Shown here piece by piece: positions 18,635-26,118 of a stretch of 64,000 nt of DNA (position 1 is the first letter of the stretch; the number at the start of each line of letters is the position of its first letter). A program made the translations under genes and the position numbers. Source of the stretch: UTCHB3 sp964531325 (GTDB taxonomy: Bacteria > Bacteroidota > Ignavibacteria > Ignavibacteriales > Ignavibacteriaceae). The notes under the pieces are model-generated. The model was not told where the DNA came from. It ran no database searches and worked only from the letters and a program-made list of their open reading frames with translations. Location: the NCBI GenBank assembly GCA_964531325.1, contig CAZHCW010000014.1, positions 1 to 64,000 on the forward strand, in the 5' to 3' direction.

Positions 18635-18724
18635 AAAAATTTCCTCGAAGAGGAATAAATTTTTGTAGCTCGTGTCTGCTTTCCCACAACCCCGTTTTCC
18701 CCGAAGAGTAATAAATTTTCGCAG
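18635..18724. repeat. Two imperfect 29-base direct repeats, first one hairpin-forming
   Basis: Copy 1 (18640-18668) and copy 2 (18696-18724) match at 25 of 29 positions and start 56 bases apart. They share the core CGAAGAG and the A/T-rich end AATAAATTTT. Copy 1 extends into a hairpin: AAAAATTTCCTC (18635-18646), loop GAA, then GAGG and AAATTTTT (to 18664) with a 3-base bulge. The repeats fill most of the 227-base gap in the sugar cluster. They could be a terminator or attenuator, or a remnant of a dispersed repeat. Confidence 0.5.
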
Positions 18725-18796
18725 ACCCCGATTGCAGGCTGAATACGAAACAGACGAATAGTTCAACGGATTTTTATAATTTAATGAGGCTTTGGC

Positions 18797-19678
18797 TTGA
18801 AAAATGAACGATTAATGAAAGTTGGCAACCGTTATATTGGTGATGGTCAGCCATGTTTTGTTATTGCAGAAATTGGTATAAATCATAATGGATCAGTTAA
18901 AATTGCTAAAAGTTTAATTGATGGAGCTGTTTCAGCAGGATGTGATGCTGTGAAGTTTCAGAAACGGACTCCGGAGATTTGTGTTCCCCGGGATCAGTGG
19001 GATATTGAACGGGATACACCATGGGGAAGAATGAATTACATCGATTACCGTCACAGAATGGAATTTTCAAGAGAAGATTTTACTGAAATTGTTGATTATT
19101 GTAAAAGTAAAGGAATAGTTTGGTTCTCTTCTTGTTGGGATGAAGAGGCGGTTGATTTTATGGAATATTTTGATCCTGTTATCTACAAAATTGCATCAGC
19201 ATCACTAACTGATCATGCTCTGTTGCGAAATCATGCTGCTTTGGCGAAACCATGTATCCTTTCAACAGGGATGTCAACCATGGATGAGATTCTTGAGGCT
19301 GTAGAAGTTTTTGGTATGAATAATTTAATGTTGGCACATGCCACTTCAGCCTACCCTTGTCGCCTCTCGGAACTGAATCTTAAGATGATTACAACTTTAA
19401 GGCACATGTTTCCTGAGATGCCCATTGGTTACTCCGGGCATGAAACCGGTCTTGCTCCATCCTATGCTGCAGTGGCTCTTGGTGCAAATTTTGTCGAAAG
19501 ACATATTACTCTCGACCGTGCGATGTGGGGTACCGACCAGGCGGCCTCGGTAGAGGTGAGCGGGTTTGCTAAACTTGTTGACAATATAAGAGATATTGAG
19601 CTGTCGCTCGGTGACGGCATAAAAAAATTATACGAAACTGAAATGTCAGCCCGTAAAAAATTGAGAAGAGTAAATTAG
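18797..19678 (+). CDS. NeuB-like sugar-acid synthase without SAF domain
   Basis: A 293-residue TIM-barrel enzyme of the N-acetylneuraminate synthase family, which condenses phosphoenolpyruvate with an amino-sugar to form a nine-carbon (or related) keto acid. Motifs: FVIAEIGINHNGSV (about 20-33), DAVKFQKRTP (about 51-60), KIASASLTDHALL (about 134-146), LSTGMSTMDEI, IGYSGHETG (about 216-224) and FVERHITLDR. Classical NeuB proteins are about 340-350 residues with a C-terminal antifreeze-like SAF domain; this one ends after the barrel. Start may be TTG at 18797 or ATG at 18815. The gene stop overlaps a perfect ribosome-binding site for the next gene. Confidence 0.88.
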   Translation: MKNERLMKVGNRYIGDGQPCFVIAEIGINHNGSVKIAKSLIDGAVSAGCDAVKFQKRTPEICVPRDQWDIERDTPWGRMNYIDYRHRMEFSREDFTEIVDYCKSKGIVWFSSCWDEEAVDFMEYFDPVIYKIASASLTDHALLRNHAALAKPCILSTGMSTMDEILEAVEVFGMNNLMLAHATSAYPCRLSELNLKMITTLRHMFPEMPIGYSGHETGLAPSYAAVALGANFVERHITLDRAMWGTDQAASVEVSGFAKLVDNIRDIELSLGDGIKKLYETEMSARKKLRRVN

Positions 19679-19682
19679 GAGG
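19677..19682 (+). promoter_or_regulatory. Strong Shine-Dalgarno site supporting a TTG start
   Basis: AGGAGG lies 8 bases before the TTG at 19691 and overlaps the stop codon of the NeuB-like gene. This full-length site, uncommon among genes in this window, decides the TTG start of the sterol-desaturase-family gene and suggests coupling between the two. Confidence 0.75.
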
Positions 19683-19690
19683 TACCGACT

Positions 19691-20494
19691 TTGGAGAGTA
19701 TTTTAGACTTTTTCTTCAATCTGGATTTAACAACTGTTGTAACTGGTGGTATCATAATTAGTTCAGCAATTGTTTTGATTTTGCTTGAGAAAAAATTCCC
19801 CTACACCAAGGGTCAGAAACTTCTACGCGAGGGATTTTTTAACGATCTTGTTATGTACACCATAATTCAATCTTATGTTTTAGGACTTGTTGTTGCCGAG
19901 ATAATCAGGTTTATTGATGGCGGAACAGGTATTCAAAGATATCAACTCCTTGCCGATGTTCCCGTTTGGGTAATTGTTTTGGGGTCATTGATATTTCACG
20001 ATTTTTACATTTACTGGTTCCACAGATGGATGCACAACAATAGATTTTTATGGAGATTACACGAGGCACATCATTCAACCAAAGAAGTGGATTGGCTCTC
20101 AGGATCGAGATCACACGCTTTGGAGATTTTGATCAACCAAACGATTGAGTTCGCTCCATTCATCCTGCTTGGTGCCCCTGCCGAGGCTGCAATAATTAAA
20201 GGTTGTGTTTCTGCGGTTTGGGGAATGTGGATTCATGCAAATTTGGATGTACACACCGGGAAACTCCACTATATAATTAATGGACCCGAAATGCATCGCT
20301 GGCATCATTCCGATAAACATGAAGAGGCTTACAATACCAATTATGCCACAAAGTTTGCTTTTTGGGATTATATGTTTGGTTCAGCTTTTTTCCCTGAGGG
20401 AGAAAAACCAAAGTATTACGGGTTGTCTAATTTTTTCCCTTCAAACTACTTTAAACAATTTTTCTTTGCATTCAGAAGGATGAGAGAAGAGTAA
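19691..20494 (+). CDS. Sterol desaturase/fatty-acid hydroxylase family protein
   Basis: A 267-residue membrane di-iron enzyme of the fatty acid hydroxylase superfamily. Hydrophobic segments lie near 18-32, 52-72 and 92-110. The histidine clusters are visible in order: H103-x7-H111-x3-H115 (HDFYIYWFHRWMH), H124-x2-H127-H128 (HEAHH), a later H near 142, and MHRWHH near 196-201. The enzyme would use O2 to hydroxylate or desaturate a lipid. It is the last gene of the sugar cluster; whether it modifies the lipid carrying the sugar or is unrelated is not known. Confidence 0.88.
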   Translation: MESILDFFFNLDLTTVVTGGIIISSAIVLILLEKKFPYTKGQKLLREGFFNDLVMYTIIQSYVLGLVVAEIIRFIDGGTGIQRYQLLADVPVWVIVLGSLIFHDFYIYWFHRWMHNNRFLWRLHEAHHSTKEVDWLSGSRSHALEILINQTIEFAPFILLGAPAEAAIIKGCVSAVWGMWIHANLDVHTGKLHYIINGPEMHRWHHSDKHEEAYNTNYATKFAFWDYMFGSAFFPEGEKPKYYGLSNFFPSNYFKQFFFAFRRMREE

Positions 20495-20496
20495 AA

Positions 20497-20592
20497 GAAC
20501 CTCAGAACCTCAGTACTTCGGAAGTTCTGAAACTCTGAAGTTCTGAAGTTCTGGAACACTGAAGTTCTGAAGTTCCGAAGCTCTGAAACTCT
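20497..20592. repeat. Period-8 tandem array, 12 units (array 1)
   Basis: Twelve octamer units fill the gap between two convergent stop codons. The most frequent unit is GAAGTTCT (four exact copies plus variants such as GAAACTCT and GAAGTTCC). The first two units, GAACCTCA, are in the opposite orientation, with a junction unit GTACTTCG. The general form is GAANTTCN, a 7-base palindrome plus one spacer base, so the array can fold many ways and may act as a bidirectional terminator. The end overlaps the stop codon of the minus-strand gene. Confidence 0.85.
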
Positions 20593-22579
20593 ACTTCAAA
20601 TACACCAGTTTTACAACTCCTCTTACGCTGTTTCCATCTACACTAAAAAGGTAGATTCCCGATGGAACTGTGTATTGAGTAAAGTCGATAGTGTAGTCTA
20701 TCCTCCCGGCTTCTGTCACCGATAAAGTTTGCTCACCAATCAATTCTCCCGTTACACTTGTGATTTTAAGTTTGTAATCTCCGGGTTGAGCAAATGACAG
20801 TTGAATTTTTGTCATTGGGTTAAATGGGTTTGGATATGCATTAGTGATCTCGAATGTTGATGGAACAGGATTAACATCCTGAACCCCAACCGGGGCAAAG
20901 AGATTTTTGTAATAGTGGAAATTACCGTCAGAATCCCCAATTATGAGGTCAGGACGAGTATCACCATCGATATCAGCAAGATATGGTGAAGAGCTTTGAT
21001 CCATCTCAATTCCTGCGACGAGGGCACTGTTGTTTGTCCAAACAGGCGCGGTTGCTGTTCCTGTATTTTCATAATATTTCATGTCACCCCAGAGACTTCC
21101 GATCAAAAGATCGTAGTCACCGTCGTTGTCAGCATCACCGAATGCCGGGCGGTTATATGAACCAAAACTTATTCCGGCTACAAAACTCATATTTTGAACA
21201 AATGTATTATTACCGGTATTTTCCATGAATACTACATTCGCAGCGGTTTCAGCACCCACGAGTAGATCCATATCGCCGTCTCCATCGATATCAACAGGAG
21301 CCGGAATACTTGTCCAACCAATGTCAACTTGTGGAAACCAATCTGCAAATGTGAATGTTGAACCATTCTTTAAGTAAAGGTAAACTTTACCATCAGTAGC
21401 ACCGGTTATCACATCGAGATCACCATCTTTATCAAAATCGGCAAGCCTTGGGAAAGAATATGAAGAAGTGGATAAATTCCCATAGTTCCCCGCTGTAAGA
21501 GCAAACGATGGTGCAGTTTTTGTTCCATTGTTTTGAACGAGTCTTATCTGGCCAAGTGAAGTGCCGGTCAGCAGGTCAAAGTCGCCATCTCCATCAACAT
21601 CAGCGAGTGAAGTTGTTGAGTGTCCCGAAACTTTTACAACAGGAAAGAATAAAGGATTATAGGCAAAAGTCGGGGTGGTTACGGTTCCATTGTTCTGGTA
21701 GAAAAGGAGATTTCCATCATCTGTTCCGTAAACGAGGTCAAAGTCACCGTCGCCATCTATATCGGTCATGTCAGGGTTCTTCCAGTAGTGAGAGTTCTCT
21801 ACCTGTATAAAGTTTCCCACACCAACCCATGTTGGTGATTGTGGGGTGCCATTGTTGCTGTAATATAATATCGAAGCAAGGTCACGGCCAAGCACAAGAT
21901 CAAGATCGCCGTCATTGTTCATATCAACTAATGCCGGATAGGAATTAAGACCGGCGTCGGAGATACCGTTCACAAACGGGGTATAATATTCAAATACTGG
22001 CACGGTTCTGCTTCCGATATTCCTGAAACCACGAGTTGTTCCGGCATCAGGTCCACCAAGGAGTGACTCCCCAATTCCTGCAAGCAGATCGAGGTCGCCG
22101 TCTCCATCAAGGTCACCCAACTCTGGCTTTGGATCAGACCCAATCAAGGTGTTTACTTCGGTAAAGATGGAATCAACTTTTTCCCAGGCAGGTTCTGTAA
22201 TAGTTCCCTTGTTGAAGTAGCAGGTAAAACCTCTAAATCCGCCTGTTACAAGGTCTAATGTTCCATTTGAATCAAGATCAGCAAAAACTGCGTATGAATA
22301 ATTGTTTAATGGATCAAGAACAGGTATTTGGGAAAGATATACAGTATCTTCCACATAAAATGGAGTGGCACCTGTAGAAACATTTTTGTAGAACTTTGAT
22401 CTGCTCGAGAGATAACAAAGATTCAAGTCCATATCACCGTCATTATCATAATCAACGAAAAAGGGTGCTGTGAAGTGTTTCATTTCCAATCCTGTCGGGT
22501 TGAAAATGCCTTCAATTTTTTCCCAGTTTTGGGCATTTAAAGAAGTAAATAAAAGCAGGGCAATAAGAATGTATTTCAT
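20591..22579 (-). CDS. FG-GAP/VCBS repeat protein with T9SS sorting domain
   Basis: A 662-residue secreted protein. It has a signal peptide (MKYILIALLLFTSLNAQ), about ten integrin-like FG-GAP/VCBS repeats with calcium-binding loops of the form DxDGDGDxDLLxG between residues about 40 and 560 (for example GDLDGDGDLDLLAG, TDIDGDGDFDLVYG, VDIDGDGDMDLLVG), and a C-terminal T9SS type-A sorting domain (about 580-662) starting NAYPNPFNP and ending VRGVVKLVYLK. It is expected to form a beta-propeller, cross the outer membrane by the type IX system and be surface-attached or released. The ligand is unknown. The gene stands alone on its strand. Confidence 0.93.
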   Translation of the reverse strand: MKYILIALLLFTSLNAQNWEKIEGIFNPTGLEMKHFTAPFFVDYDNDGDMDLNLCYLSSRSKFYKNVSTGATPFYVEDTVYLSQIPVLDPLNNYSYAVFADLDSNGTLDLVTGGFRGFTCYFNKGTITEPAWEKVDSIFTEVNTLIGSDPKPELGDLDGDGDLDLLAGIGESLLGGPDAGTTRGFRNIGSRTVPVFEYYTPFVNGISDAGLNSYPALVDMNNDGDLDLVLGRDLASILYYSNNGTPQSPTWVGVGNFIQVENSHYWKNPDMTDIDGDGDFDLVYGTDDGNLLFYQNNGTVTTPTFAYNPLFFPVVKVSGHSTTSLADVDGDGDFDLLTGTSLGQIRLVQNNGTKTAPSFALTAGNYGNLSTSSYSFPRLADFDKDGDLDVITGATDGKVYLYLKNGSTFTFADWFPQVDIGWTSIPAPVDIDGDGDMDLLVGAETAANVVFMENTGNNTFVQNMSFVAGISFGSYNRPAFGDADNDGDYDLLIGSLWGDMKYYENTGTATAPVWTNNSALVAGIEMDQSSSPYLADIDGDTRPDLIIGDSDGNFHYYKNLFAPVGVQDVNPVPSTFEITNAYPNPFNPMTKIQLSFAQPGDYKLKITSVTGELIGEQTLSVTEAGRIDYTIDFTQYTVPSGIYLFSVDGNSVRGVVKLVYLK

Positions 22580-22726
22580 GATAATTCATCTTTACTTGGT
22601 GTTTTCCGGTTTATTTTCCCGGTTTGTTTTTTTTCGATTAGAGATTTGGTTGGTGTGGACATTGTAAATAAAATCCACCCATTTTAATTCAGAAAAAATT
22701 TTTTTTCGTATCTCTAATATATCACA

Positions 22727-22756
22727 TTGTTATTAAAACTTTTTTTTGTAGATTTC
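22727..22756 (+). promoter_or_regulatory. Candidate promoter of the HTH gene
   Basis: TTG (22727-22729), a 19-base spacer and TAGATTTC (22749-22756) match the Bacteroidota promoter pattern at all but the last base. A 10-base palindrome TTAGTACTAA (22764-22773) lies where transcription would start and could be an operator for the encoded regulator. Both assignments are inference. Confidence 0.4.
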
Positions 22757-22834
22757 GGACATATTAGTACTAAAAAGCGCGACAGCAGATATAAGTAAAC
22801 AAATTGTGGTGAAAACAAATAAAAGAGGCGGGTA

Positions 22835-23191
22835 ATGGTAGAAATTAATGGTAAAGATACAACCGCGGGTAGATTACGGTATTTTGCTCACACAAAGTAT
22901 GGGAGCATAAAGGCACTGGCAGCAGCCATGGGAGTATCTCCAAGCACACTGTCACAATATACAACCGGAAAATGTGTTCCTGGTAATTTGATGCAAGATA
23001 GATTGCGTAGTTTGGGATGTGACATTGAGTGGCTTATCACAGGAAGTTCTGTAACACATGAAATCAAGAAGATGAGAAGAGAGTTTGCCCTTCTCATGAA
23101 AGAGTATCGCTCATTTCAGCAGAGACTCTCGAATGTCGAAGAGAACATCCTTGACCTGAATGTAAAACAAAAGAACAATAGCGCTGGGTAG
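22835..23191 (+). CDS. Small HTH regulator with C-terminal coiled coil
   Basis: A 118-residue protein. Residues about 9-66 form an XRE/CI-repressor-like helix-turn-helix: GRLRYFAHTKYGSIKALAAAMGVSPSTLSQYTTGK has the typical spacing of helix 2, turn and recognition helix, and is followed by GCDIEWLITG, common after such domains. Residues about 72-112 are charged and heptad-like (KKMRREFALLMKEYRSFQQRLSNVEENILDL), probably a dimerising coiled coil. There is no peptidase or ligand domain, so it is unlike LexA-type repressors. It stands alone between two secreted-protein genes; autoregulation through an upstream palindrome is possible. Confidence 0.75.
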   Translation: MVEINGKDTTAGRLRYFAHTKYGSIKALAAAMGVSPSTLSQYTTGKCVPGNLMQDRLRSLGCDIEWLITGSSVTHEIKKMRREFALLMKEYRSFQQRLSNVEENILDLNVKQKNNSAG

Positions 23192-23264
23192 ATTTTGATT
23201 CTACTTTCCTCCGGATAACATTTATTACCCCCCAATCGTATTTGTTTTTGTTGAAAATTATCTT

Positions 23265-23272
23265 TATTTTCG
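23265..23272 (+). promoter_or_regulatory. Candidate -7 box of the secreted repeat protein gene
   Basis: TATTTTCG lies 20 bases after TTTG (23241-23244), one base away from the TTTG-N19-20-TAnnTTTG pattern, about 70 bases before the ATG. Weak on its own. Confidence 0.3.
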
Positions 23273-23342
23273 ACCAATAGTTATGTTTTTTTTAATAGAA
23301 TAATTGAAACCTTCTTTATTTAAAAATTCCCTCGGAGTCTTA

Positions 23343-24752
23343 ATGCGAAATATCCTATCGATTACAATTTTCATTGTACTGTTCTCAATTAATGCTTTCC
23401 CACAATGGAATTCTGATACTTCCATCAACACGATGATAGCAGACACAACAGGTCAACAAGTGTTGCCAAAAATCGTTAAATGTAATGACGGCTCAAGCTA
23501 TGTTTCCTGGTTCGACAATCGCGGTGGTTCCTATGCTCTTTATATGCAAAAAATGAGCGCAAAAGGAGTTCGCGAATGGGGTGATCACGGGATTCAAATT
23601 TCGGCTAAACCTCAAAATTCTTTTTTATCCGACTATTCACTTGAATGCGACAAAACAAATAATGCAATCGTCGCTTTCACTGATGTAAGAACCGGTTCTC
23701 AAAATGTTACAGCTTATAAAATTTCCCCATTGGGGAAATTCCTCTGGGGTACTGACGGGATAGTAGTCTCAGATAGTAAAGAATCCGCGGTAAATCCATC
23801 CATTGCTGTAACAAGAGACGGTAGCTATGTGATTGCTTGGATATCACAGAGTGAACCACAAAAGATTGAACTTCAAAAGATTTCGGTTAATGGACTAGAA
23901 ATGTGGGGGGAAACTGCGATCCAATATAGTTCCGCAACAGGTGACGGATATATCCACCCAAAATTAGTGCCTTCAGATAACGGTTCGGTTATACTTTTAC
24001 ATACTGTAACTACCGGAAAATTCCCTGCACAAAATGTCAGAATAGCTGCACAAAAGTTTAATTCAAAGGGTGAAACAACCTGGGGTGCAGGTGGTAAATG
24101 GATACAAGATCTTGGAATGGTTATGACATACAGTCCCCCGTTTTTCGCCGGAGACGGAAAAGACGGAGCAATAATAACATGGCATGATGATCGAAATTCC
24201 ACTAATATTCAAAGCGGCTGGGTTCAGCGAATCAATTCAAAGGGTGTAATTTTATTTCCAAAAAATGGTGTTGAGGTTGCTACCCAAAACAATTTGCATA
24301 AATTTAACCCCGTTGCCACGGTTTTGTCGGAATCAAACGAAGTGGTTGTTGTATGGAAGATGACCTCTGCGGGTCAAGGTGAACATGGTTTATTTGCTCA
24401 GAAGTTTAATGTAAAGGGAAAACGGATTTGGGGAGATGATGGATTGGAACTAATGCCTGTCTCATCTTCATTAATCGGAGGTTATGATCTTGCGGCAACC
24501 AACAATAAGATCGTGATTGGCTTCATAGCTGAAAATACATCCGGATTAAATGGAAAGATCAAAGCATTTCAATTATCAGGCAATGGGAAATTCGGTAAAG
24601 ACAAGTCCCCCATTTTAGTTTCATCAGTTGAATCCAAAAAAAGTGATATCACTCTTTCACTCGGAGCAGGTGGGTCTGTGATAGCAGTTTGGGCAGATTC
24701 GAGGAAAGATGAAAGTGGAATTTATGGCCAATTGATTGGTGGGAAAAAATAA
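23343..24752 (+). CDS. Secreted repeat protein, propeller-like
   Basis: A 469-residue exported protein. The ATG at 23343 is preferred over the TTG at 23304, because it is preceded by GGAG at a suitable distance and begins a clean signal peptide (MRNILSITIFIVLFSINAFPQ). The mature part repeats a block of about 50 residues containing G-x-(R/E)-x-W-G-x-x-G and (S/T)WxDxR-type strands, for example YVSWFDNRGGSYALYMQK and IITWHDDRNSTNIQSGW, which suggests a beta-propeller of about seven blades. No T9SS sorting domain is seen at the C-terminus, so it is likely periplasmic or surface-exposed by another route. Function unknown. Confidence 0.7.
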   Translation: MRNILSITIFIVLFSINAFPQWNSDTSINTMIADTTGQQVLPKIVKCNDGSSYVSWFDNRGGSYALYMQKMSAKGVREWGDHGIQISAKPQNSFLSDYSLECDKTNNAIVAFTDVRTGSQNVTAYKISPLGKFLWGTDGIVVSDSKESAVNPSIAVTRDGSYVIAWISQSEPQKIELQKISVNGLEMWGETAIQYSSATGDGYIHPKLVPSDNGSVILLHTVTTGKFPAQNVRIAAQKFNSKGETTWGAGGKWIQDLGMVMTYSPPFFAGDGKDGAIITWHDDRNSTNIQSGWVQRINSKGVILFPKNGVEVATQNNLHKFNPVATVLSESNEVVVVWKMTSAGQGEHGLFAQKFNVKGKRIWGDDGLELMPVSSSLIGGYDLAATNNKIVIGFIAENTSGLNGKIKAFQLSGNGKFGKDKSPILVSSVESKKSDITLSLGAGGSVIAVWADSRKDESGIYGQLIGGKK

Positions 24753-24766
24753 CTCTTATTAACCTG

Positions 24767-24804
24767 TCGGGTTGTTTCGTCTCCTACGAAGAGAAACAAC
24801 CCGA
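24767..24804. terminator. Twelve-base-pair hairpin between convergent units
   Basis: TCGGGTTGTTTC (24767-24778) is perfectly complementary to GAAACAACCCGA (24793-24804) with a 14-base loop. It lies between the secreted-protein stop and the 3' end of the minus-strand tRNA, so it can end both transcripts. A strong U-tract is missing on both sides, so termination is inferred from position and stem strength. Confidence 0.55.
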
Positions 24805-24830
24805 TAAATTATATCGATTTAATTCAGATG

Positions 24831-24903
24831 TGGAGATACGGGGATTCGAACCCCGGGCCTTTTCATTGCGAACGAAACGCTCTACCAACTGAGCTATATC
24901 CCC
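24831..24903 (-). tRNA. tRNA-Ala (anticodon CGC)
   Basis: A 73-base cloverleaf folds cleanly on the minus strand: acceptor GGGGATA/TATCTCC, D-stem GCTC/GAGC, anticodon stem TTTCG/TGAAA with loop TTCGCAA, variable AGGCC, T-stem CGGGG/CCCCG around TTCGAAT, discriminator A. The G3:U70 pair, the alanine identity element, is present and the anticodon CGC reads codon GCG. The 3' CCA is not encoded. It lies 7 bases downstream of the PCuAC gene stop, so it may be processed from the copper-protein transcript. Confidence 0.95.
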
Positions 24904-24910
24904 CTCGTTA

Positions 24911-25354
24911 TTAATTCTTTTTGTTGTGGGTTTTAGTTGAATTATCGTTGGCTTTCTCGGATGCTATTGCTTCAACTTTTATTTCACCGGCTCTTCTGAA
25001 TTTGTATGTTAATGTGTATTTTTTCCCTTTTTGAATGTCCTGATTCAACTTTATCAGCATTATGTGGTGACTGCCCGGTTTCAACTCAAAGTTTTTTTTT
25101 GCGGGTATTACAATAAAGTTAACTTTCCTCATTCCCATGTTACCATCTTTATTATAGGTTTCGTGTATTTCTGTTACTTTTGCCAATGTGCTTGTTACTT
25201 CATACAAAGTGTCTGCCTTGTCGGAGTTGTTTTTTATTTTGGCATAAACCGCAGTGTTCATATCTTTCGATGATGGCCTCATCCAGTTGTTCAAGACTTC
25301 TAATTTTGGAGCGGCTGTTGTTATTAACAGGAATGCAATTATAAGGTTTAGCAT
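24911..25354 (-). CDS. Periplasmic copper chaperone PCu(A)C
   Basis: A 147-residue exported protein with an N-terminal signal sequence (MLNLIIAFLLITTAAP) and the PCu(A)C/DUF461 cupredoxin-like fold. The copper-binding set H-x-n-M-x-n-H-x-M is visible as EIHETYNKDGNMGM (about 78-91) and LKPGSHHIMLI (about 116-126). The family delivers Cu(I) in the periplasm toward the Cu-A site of cytochrome oxidase, often with SCO proteins. Here the SCO gene is directly upstream with a 2-base gap, which supports that role. No cytochrome oxidase genes are in the window. Confidence 0.9.
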   Translation of the reverse strand: MLNLIIAFLLITTAAPKLEVLNNWMRPSSKDMNTAVYAKIKNNSDKADTLYEVTSTLAKVTEIHETYNKDGNMGMRKVNFIVIPAKKNFELKPGSHHIMLIKLNQDIQKGKKYTLTYKFRRAGEIKVEAIASEKANDNSTKTHNKKN

Positions 25355-25356
25355 GT

Positions 25357-25962
25357 TTATCTCAATTTTTTAATGTCGTTAACTATTTCTTCAATGTTTG
25401 CTTTGCTTCCCGGATATTCTTTCCTCAGGAAACCTCTCTTATCAATAATGGATATTCTGTCTGTGTGTGTGTAAAAATATGAAGCATCTCCATCTATCAT
25501 TGTTGTATCACCCGCTACGGCAACTATCCTCATCACGCTCATCAGTGAATCGATCTCCTTTCGATCCCCTGTCAAAAACCGGAAATTTTTTGCATCAATT
25601 TCTCTCAAGGAAGCGAATTTTTTTAATAATTTTACACTATCCCTTTCGGGATCGAAAGTGACAGCAACAAATTCAACTTCAGTTATCCCCTCTTCTTTTA
25701 ATGCTTTTTGAACCAATTGCATATTATTTACTGTTAACGGACATATATCGGGACAGTGTGTAAAGATGAATCCAACCACTACAATTTTATCTTGTTGATC
25801 TGTGGGAAATCCAACTTTTTTTCCATCTTGATCTGAAAGAGTAAACGAAAACCCTTTTAGATTTTCATTTAGTTCAAAATCACTTTTGCAACCCGGAATT
25901 GTTGTCAACAGGTACAAAGCAATGAATATTTGCGAAACGATAAATATTTTTTGACTTTTCAT
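25357..25962 (-). CDS. SCO1/SenC family copper protein
   Basis: A roughly 201-residue thioredoxin-fold protein. The CxxxC copper/thiol motif is THCPDICPLT, and the third Cu ligand His is probably in FYTHTDRISIID near the C-terminus. The ATG at 25962 is preferred over 26001, because it begins a lipoprotein-type signal (MKSQKIFIVSQIFIALYLLTTIPGC) with the lipidated Cys following PG. It is thus likely anchored to the membrane facing the periplasm. It would act with the adjacent PCu(A)C in loading copper on a terminal oxidase, or in thiol redox control. Confidence 0.92.
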   Translation of the reverse strand: MKSQKIFIVSQIFIALYLLTTIPGCKSDFELNENLKGFSFTLSDQDGKKVGFPTDQQDKIVVVGFIFTHCPDICPLTVNNMQLVQKALKEEGITEVEFVAVTFDPERDSVKLLKKFASLREIDAKNFRFLTGDRKEIDSLMSVMRIVAVAGDTTMIDGDASYFYTHTDRISIIDKRGFLRKEYPGSKANIEEIVNDIKKLR

Positions 25963-26118
25963 CCCCAAATATCCGATTTTTTTGACACAAATTCTGTGCA
26001 AAAAGGGAGAGATGTGATTAATTATACGCTAATAATCCTGTAATTACTGTTATTAAAAAAAATGAATTTATATTGAAGATTCGAATTTTCCCATTTATAA
26101 TAATCAGGCAATCAAACA

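Noticed and set aside
20497..20592. Considered whether the period-8 arrays are CRISPR repeats or a microsatellite
   Set aside because: There are no unique spacers, so they are not CRISPR; the internal orientation switch and unit variation with strict period are not typical of a simple microsatellite.
25971..25993. Near-palindrome with CACA and TGTG arms upstream of the SCO gene, considered as an operator
   Set aside because: The outer arms are out of register by one base and there is no matching promoter nearby.
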